Source of the DNA: Cordilura impudica
Lineage: Eukaryota > Arthropoda > Insecta > Diptera > Scathophagidae
Reading direction: 5' to 3'
Assembly: GCA_963682025.1 (NCBI GenBank)
Contig: OY821520.1
Coordinates: 180,672,626 to 180,736,625 of the forward strand
DNA length: 64,000 nt
Below the pieces are notes generated by a model, which did no database searches, was not told the origin of the DNA, and saw nothing but the letters and a program-made list of their open reading frames with translations. Position 1 is the stretch's first letter, and each line of letters begins with the position of its first letter. The position numbers were made by a program, and so were the translations under genes. This document shows, in pieces, positions 61,828-64,000 of the stretch.

Positions 61828-64000
61828 GACACTCAAGTGCATTTTCATCAACGTAAATTCTATCGTTTCTAGACATAGGCGACATTATTTGAACGTGTTC
61901 CTTAATACTCATAGACCTGACATCTTGCTTATTGTGGAACATAAACTCTCCCCTGGACATAAGATTGACTTTGGGGGGTATATAACATATCGACAGAACC
62001 GACAAAGGGGACGTGGTGGAGGGACAGCTATCATTGTAAGGGACAACATACGTTGTGAGCGAATAGCGCTGGAGTCAGGGAATATTGAAAACACTGCGAT
62101 TCGCATTGGCGGTGTTGGCGGGACAACTTTGACGGTAATATCAATGTACCTGAGACCTCAGGACACACTTCTTGTAACGGATCTTGATGCAGTGATGGAC
62201 TTGGCTAGGGTTGGGGGCGTTCTGATTGGGGCGGACCTTAATGCCAAACACCCATACTGGGGCGGAACTTTGACGAACTCTACCGGTAATGTGCTTCGCG
62301 ATTTTATACTTTCTTGTCCATATATTGACATCTGCCAGACACACGGACCGACAAGGATTTCTCGGATGTCTTCGTCGTTCATAGATTTCTTTATGACTTC
62401 AACTGACGTGAACTTGATTGCGACTTCAGATAACGGACTTAAGACTCTGGACTTTGAATCGGACCATCGGGCGGTGGAAATTTTTGTTGAAGTAGGTGAC
62501 CATATCTGTAGGGAAAAACCAACGTGTTATAATTTTGATAAAATGGACCGAAGACGTTTTAACAGGATACTGGATCAGGGACTACTGGACTGTGGACTAC
62601 CCACGAACAGAAACGTGACAACACACGAGATAGATAATTGCATTGATCGTATGGAGGAAGCATTTCACAGTGCCATGGAATCTTCTATTCCGAGGGTTCC
62701 TATGGGTAGCAGGGGGCTTTTGCAACTTTCTCCAGCTATACTTGCGTTTATTGCACAAAAGAAGAGATTGAGGAGGACATTGCAGAGGACAGAAGATCCT
62801 GGGCGGGTAAATATTCTAAGGGCAGACATAAGGAATCTGGACAGAATTATTCAGGGGGCTATTGCGGTATATGAACAGGAATTCTGGACGAAACATTTGC
62901 AGGACATTCGTGTGGACAACAGGACATATCGTCGACTGAACCGGGCTACGGGCTGTCGAAGGCGGACACCTATTCCAGGATTGGAGGGAGTAGGGGGCAT
63001 CTTGGTATCTGACGATACGGGGAGGGCAAACTTGTTGGCGGACCATTTTAGTGGAGTGCATGCTGGCGGTCGGAGGCTGCAATCTGACATAGTAGTTGAC
63101 CATGTGGTAAGAGAGACATCTGGTCTAATTAACAGGACACCCTTGATGGTATTTGGGGGCAGATATATGGCGGACGGAAGTTCTGTTGGTGACACTAGGG
63201 AATTGAGGGTACATGGGTTTATTGGACCATCTGACATCGGACAGGCCTTGCGAAAGAGAGGTAGTAAGAGGTCGAGTGGAAAGGACGGAATTCCGGACAT
63301 AGTTCTAAGGGGAACTGATAGGATTGCCTGGGAGTTTTTGGCAACCCTGCTGAATCACTGTATTAACCTGGGCTATTTTCCGGTAAAATGGAAGGAAGCC
63401 CTGGTTGTTCCTATTTTGAAAGCAGGATCTAATCCCTCACGGGGTGAGAACTATAGACCTATATCCCTTCTTTCCGCATTTGGAAAGTTGTTGGAGTACT
63501 TTGTCTTGGACAGGATTCGTGATAGGATTTCCCACGGGGACATTTTAAAGGACTGCCAGTTTGGGTTCAGGGCTGGACACTCGACTTCACACGCGCTAAT
63601 GGTATTCTCTAACTATGTGACTAAGGGATTGAACAGCAGATACGCTACTATTGCAGTGAGCCTTGACTTTTCTAGGGCATTTGACACTGCATGGCAGGAT
63701 GGGATAATTTACAAAATGATGACAAAGGGCTTTGATCGGAGTATTTGTAGAATGGTTGCGGACTTTTTGAATGACCGTACTCTTAGGGTGAGAGTCGGTG
63801 AAAAACTCTCTGATATTAGGAACATTACTGCAGGAGTGCCGCAGGGATCTCTTCTGGGGCCTGTCCTTTATAATATTTTTATTTCTGACATACCTCAACC
63901 ACCTGAGGGTGACTTGTTATTGATTTATGCGGACGATATTTTGGTTGCGGCATCTGGGCCTAGGGCTAAAACGACAAATAGAAGGGTAAATACTTACCTA
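61820..64000 (+). CDS. Element B ORF2, partial (unit 7)
   Basis: It opens at the ATG at 61820 (8-nt overlap with ORF1) and stays open to the window edge. The visible part covers the endonuclease and the reverse transcriptase core through YADD. It keeps SRAFD and GPRAK, so those two substitutions in unit 5 are private to that copy. Confidence 0.92.
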   Translation, partial: MARTLKCIFINVNSIVSRHRRHYLNVFLNTHRPDILLIVEHKLSPGHKIDFGGYITYRQNRQRGRGGGTAIIVRDNIRCERIALESGNIENTAIRIGGVGGTTLTVISMYLRPQDTLLVTDLDAVMDLARVGGVLIGADLNAKHPYWGGTLTNSTGNVLRDFILSCPYIDICQTHGPTRISRMSSSFIDFFMTSTDVNLIATSDNGLKTLDFESDHRAVEIFVEVGDHICREKPTCYNFDKMDRRRFNRILDQGLLDCGLPTNRNVTTHEIDNCIDRMEEAFHSAMESSIPRVPMGSRGLLQLSPAILAFIAQKKRLRRTLQRTEDPGRVNILRADIRNLDRIIQGAIAVYEQEFWTKHLQDIRVDNRTYRRLNRATGCRRRTPIPGLEGVGGILVSDDTGRANLLADHFSGVHAGGRRLQSDIVVDHVVRETSGLINRTPLMVFGGRYMADGSSVGDTRELRVHGFIGPSDIGQALRKRGSKRSSGKDGIPDIVLRGTDRIAWEFLATLLNHCINLGYFPVKWKEALVVPILKAGSNPSRGENYRPISLLSAFGKLLEYFVLDRIRDRISHGDILKDCQFGFRAGHSTSHALMVFSNYVTKGLNSRYATIAVSLDFSRAFDTAWQDGIIYKMMTKGFDRSICRMVADFLNDRTLRVRVGEKLSDIRNITAGVPQGSLLGPVLYNIFISDIPQPPEGDLLLIYADDILVAASGPRAKTTNRRVNTYL

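Larger units (their letters stand above)
60169..64000 (+). mobile_element. Element B, cut by the window end (unit 7)
   Basis: The first 3,832 bp of the element are visible: 5' UTR, ORF1 and most of ORF2. At several diagnostic positions (HFSGVH, INRTP, SSGKDG, FGFRAG) it matches unit 5 and differs from unit 6. Confidence 0.94.

Overview
The window is a tandem array of replication-dependent histone genes from a higher fly. The unit order is H2A(-) H2B(+) H1(-) H3(-) H4(+), the same order and polarity as the Drosophila histone quintet. Coding regions are intronless, spacers are very AT-rich, and every full histone gene ends in a 16-nt histone stem-loop. The proteins are dipteran in character (H2A 124 aa, H2B 125 aa, H3.2-type H3, H1 232 aa). 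A schizophoran fly, perhaps a calyptrate, fits; the species cannot be fixed from the sequence alone.

There are six complete units and one partial unit: 1-6310, 6311-12677, 12678-18976, 18977-30363, 30364-42941, 42942-54234 and 54235-64000. Only unit 3 (6.3 kb) is undisturbed. Every other unit carries, or carries the scar of, a non-LTR retrotransposon in the divergent H3/H4 promoter. Two related families are present. Both have a zinc-knuckle ORF1 overlapping an APE-endonuclease/reverse-transcriptase ORF2 by 8 nt, and their ORF1 domain layout looks Jockey-like. Element A is full length at 24733-29751 on the minus strand, at the start of H3. Element B is at 36282-42493, 48883-53786 and 60169 to the window end on the plus strand, at the start of H4. 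Unit 5's element B also carries a nested, apparently intact Tc1/mariner-type transposon (40388-41693).

The main finding is target geometry. A sits in H3 and B in H4, each in the sense direction of its host gene. Each has its inferred first-strand nick exactly 20 nt downstream of the first T of the TATA box, and its 5' end 32 (A) or 33 (B) nt downstream, which is the expected transcription start. Each element therefore starts where the host histone promoter would start transcription, and it separates that promoter from the histone 5' UTR and coding region. This looks like a family pair specialised for histone-gene start sites, tapping S-phase promoters.

The array also shows how such insertions reshape histone dosage. 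Units 1 and 2 carry the same 5,018-bp deletion, with a GTC microhomology, which fuses the 3' 518 bp of element A to the last 26 bp of H4. It removes H4 and the H3 promoter, and the product has spread to two units. Within the window only units 3 and 4 keep H4 on its own promoter, and only units 3, 5, 6 and 7 keep H3 on its own promoter. H2A, H2B and H1 are intact in all seven units. Spacers carry repeated perfect E2F-type palindromes (TTTGGCGCCAAA), a possible cell-cycle control module.
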